From Phycisphaeraceae bacterium (lineage in GTDB: Bacteria > Planctomycetota > Phycisphaerae > Phycisphaerales > Phycisphaeraceae), in NCBI GenBank assembly GCA_020851395.1, contig JADZCW010000283.1, positions 1-7,395 of the forward strand: a stretch of DNA of 7,395 nt. Direction: 5' to 3'. Shown here in pieces: positions 7,190 to 7,395 of this stretch. Position numbers and translations under genes: made by a program. How positions within the stretch are numbered: the first letter of the stretch is position 1; each line of letters starts with the position of its first letter. A model generated the notes under the pieces. The model ran no database searches. It was not told the DNA's origin and saw nothing but the letters and a program-made list of their open reading frames with translations.

Positions 7190-7206
7190 GAGCGCAAGGT
7201 TTGCGC
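7180..7206 (+). promoter_or_regulatory. Overlapping alternative hairpins across the flgL stop codon
   Basis: CTTGCGCT (7180-7187) pairs perfectly with AGCGCAAG (7191-7198) around a three-base loop; the first arm contains the first base of the flgL TAA stop. A third copy, TTGCGC at 7201-7206, can instead pair with GCGCAA (7192-7197) around GGT. The two stems are mutually exclusive because they share the middle arm. Only a TTT follows the first stem, so it is not a standard intrinsic terminator. It could act as an RNA 3'-end stabiliser, a weak attenuator or a structure opened by ribosomes finishing flgL. Confidence 0.5.
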
Positions 7207-7210
7207 CGCA

Positions 7211-7233
7211 GGGCGACCCACGGCCGGTCGCCC
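7211..7233 (+). promoter_or_regulatory. GC-rich hairpin in the flgL-fliW spacer
   Basis: GGGCGACC (7211-7218) and GGTCGCCC (7226-7233) form a perfect eight-base stem with a seven-base loop. No T tract follows, so it is not a canonical Rho-independent terminator. In such GC-rich DNA some stems occur by chance, but a perfect eight-base stem directly after the alternative hairpins suggests a processing barrier, partial terminator or leader structure between flgL and fliW. Confidence 0.45.
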
Positions 7234-7250
7234 GGGCCAGGCAGGAAGCC

Positions 7251-7273
7251 GCGGGATCAACGGAACGTCCCGC
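7251..7273 (+). promoter_or_regulatory. Hairpin with GGA in its loop, possible CsrA-binding site
   Basis: GCGGGA (7251-7256) pairs with TCCCGC (7268-7273), leaving an eleven-base loop containing ACGGAA, which fits the ANGGA core that CsrA/RsmA proteins recognise in hairpin loops. Five more GGA triplets lie between 7244 and 7304, including the fliW Shine-Dalgarno. A CsrA role is inference: the CsrA gene itself is not in the window, though fliW is commonly adjacent to csrA. Confidence 0.35.
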
Positions 7274-7298
7274 ACGAGCAACCAGGATGGACGGCCGC

Positions 7299-7304
7299 TA
7301 AGGA
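7299..7304 (+). promoter_or_regulatory. fliW ribosome-binding site (TAAGGA)
   Basis: TAAGGA lies seven bases before the ATG at 7312 and fixes the fliW start. It also reads AAGGA, a match to the ANGGA core of CsrA targets, so a protein bound here would block ribosome access. Confidence 0.75.
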
Positions 7305-7311
7305 CCTGATC

Positions 7312-7395
7312 ATGCAGATCAACACCTCACGATTCGGCCAGGTGGAGATCGACGACCTGCGGGTCATCACCTTCTCCAAGGGGATCCTCGGGTTC
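7312..7395 (+). CDS. fliW: FliW, flagellar assembly factor and CsrA antagonist (3' end missing)
   Basis: Only 28 codons are present, but they read MQINTSRFGQVEIDD then LRVITFSKGILGF, the characteristic FliW N-terminus (family pattern: a short strand, RFGxxEID, then IITFxKGIxGF). FliW is a cytosolic beta-barrel protein of about 130-150 residues. It binds flagellin, and when flagellin has been exported it binds CsrA instead, relieving CsrA repression of flagellin translation. Its place after flgL matches operons of the flgK-flgL-fliW-csrA type, so csrA is the expected next gene. The 122-base gap from flgL is the largest spacer in the window and carries hairpins and GGA motifs, suggesting separate translational control. 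Confidence 0.9.
   Translation, partial: MQINTSRFGQVEIDDLRVITFSKGILGF

Noticed and set aside
7180..7202. Intrinsic terminator after flgL
   Set aside because: The stem is strong, but only three T residues follow and the first arm lies in the flgL end; recorded instead as a regulatory structure of unknown role.

Overview
The window is a stretch of a bacterial flagellar operon, with every gene on the + strand. It is very GC-rich with strong G/C bias at third codon positions. The order is flgA (3' part) - flgH - flgI - flgJ-type rod-binding protein - flgN - flgK - flgL - fliW (5' part). FlgH (L ring) and FlgI (P ring) imply a cell with an outer membrane. The gene order, the muramidase-less FlgJ and the long repeat-bearing FlgL resemble Planctomycetota operons. 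That placement is recognition from memory, not a search result, and another GC-rich diderm group (for example a delta-proteobacterial lineage) is not excluded.

Layout: bases 1-2462 hold the P/L-ring block. FlgA is the periplasmic P-ring assembly chaperone, FlgH the outer-membrane L ring and FlgI the P ring. Bases 2517-3444 hold two small overlapping genes: a rod-binding FlgJ-like protein without a peptidoglycan hydrolase domain, and FlgN, the export chaperone for the hook-filament junction proteins. Bases 3491-7189 encode FlgN's two expected clients, FlgK and FlgL, which join the hook to the filament. FlgL is about twice the length of the enterobacterial protein because three tandem flagellin-hook-IN-like repeats sit in its middle. 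A 122-base gap follows, rich in RNA-structure potential, and then fliW begins with a good ribosome-binding site and runs off the window. FliW is the flagellin-binding antagonist of the translational regulator CsrA.

The genes are tightly packed: flgA/flgH overlap by 4 bases, flgJ/flgN overlap by 8, and other gaps are 10-54 bases. Read in order, they cover rod/ring completion, then hook-filament junction assembly, then control of flagellin translation. No tRNA, rRNA, CRISPR array, insertion sequence or phage gene was seen, and I see no undescribed multi-gene system. The two places worth a second look are the modular expansion of FlgL, with a similar module in FlgK, and the flgL-fliW spacer. That spacer has three hairpins, one pair of mutually exclusive stems, and six GGA triplets, one in a hairpin loop and one in the fliW Shine-Dalgarno, as in a CsrA-controlled leader.
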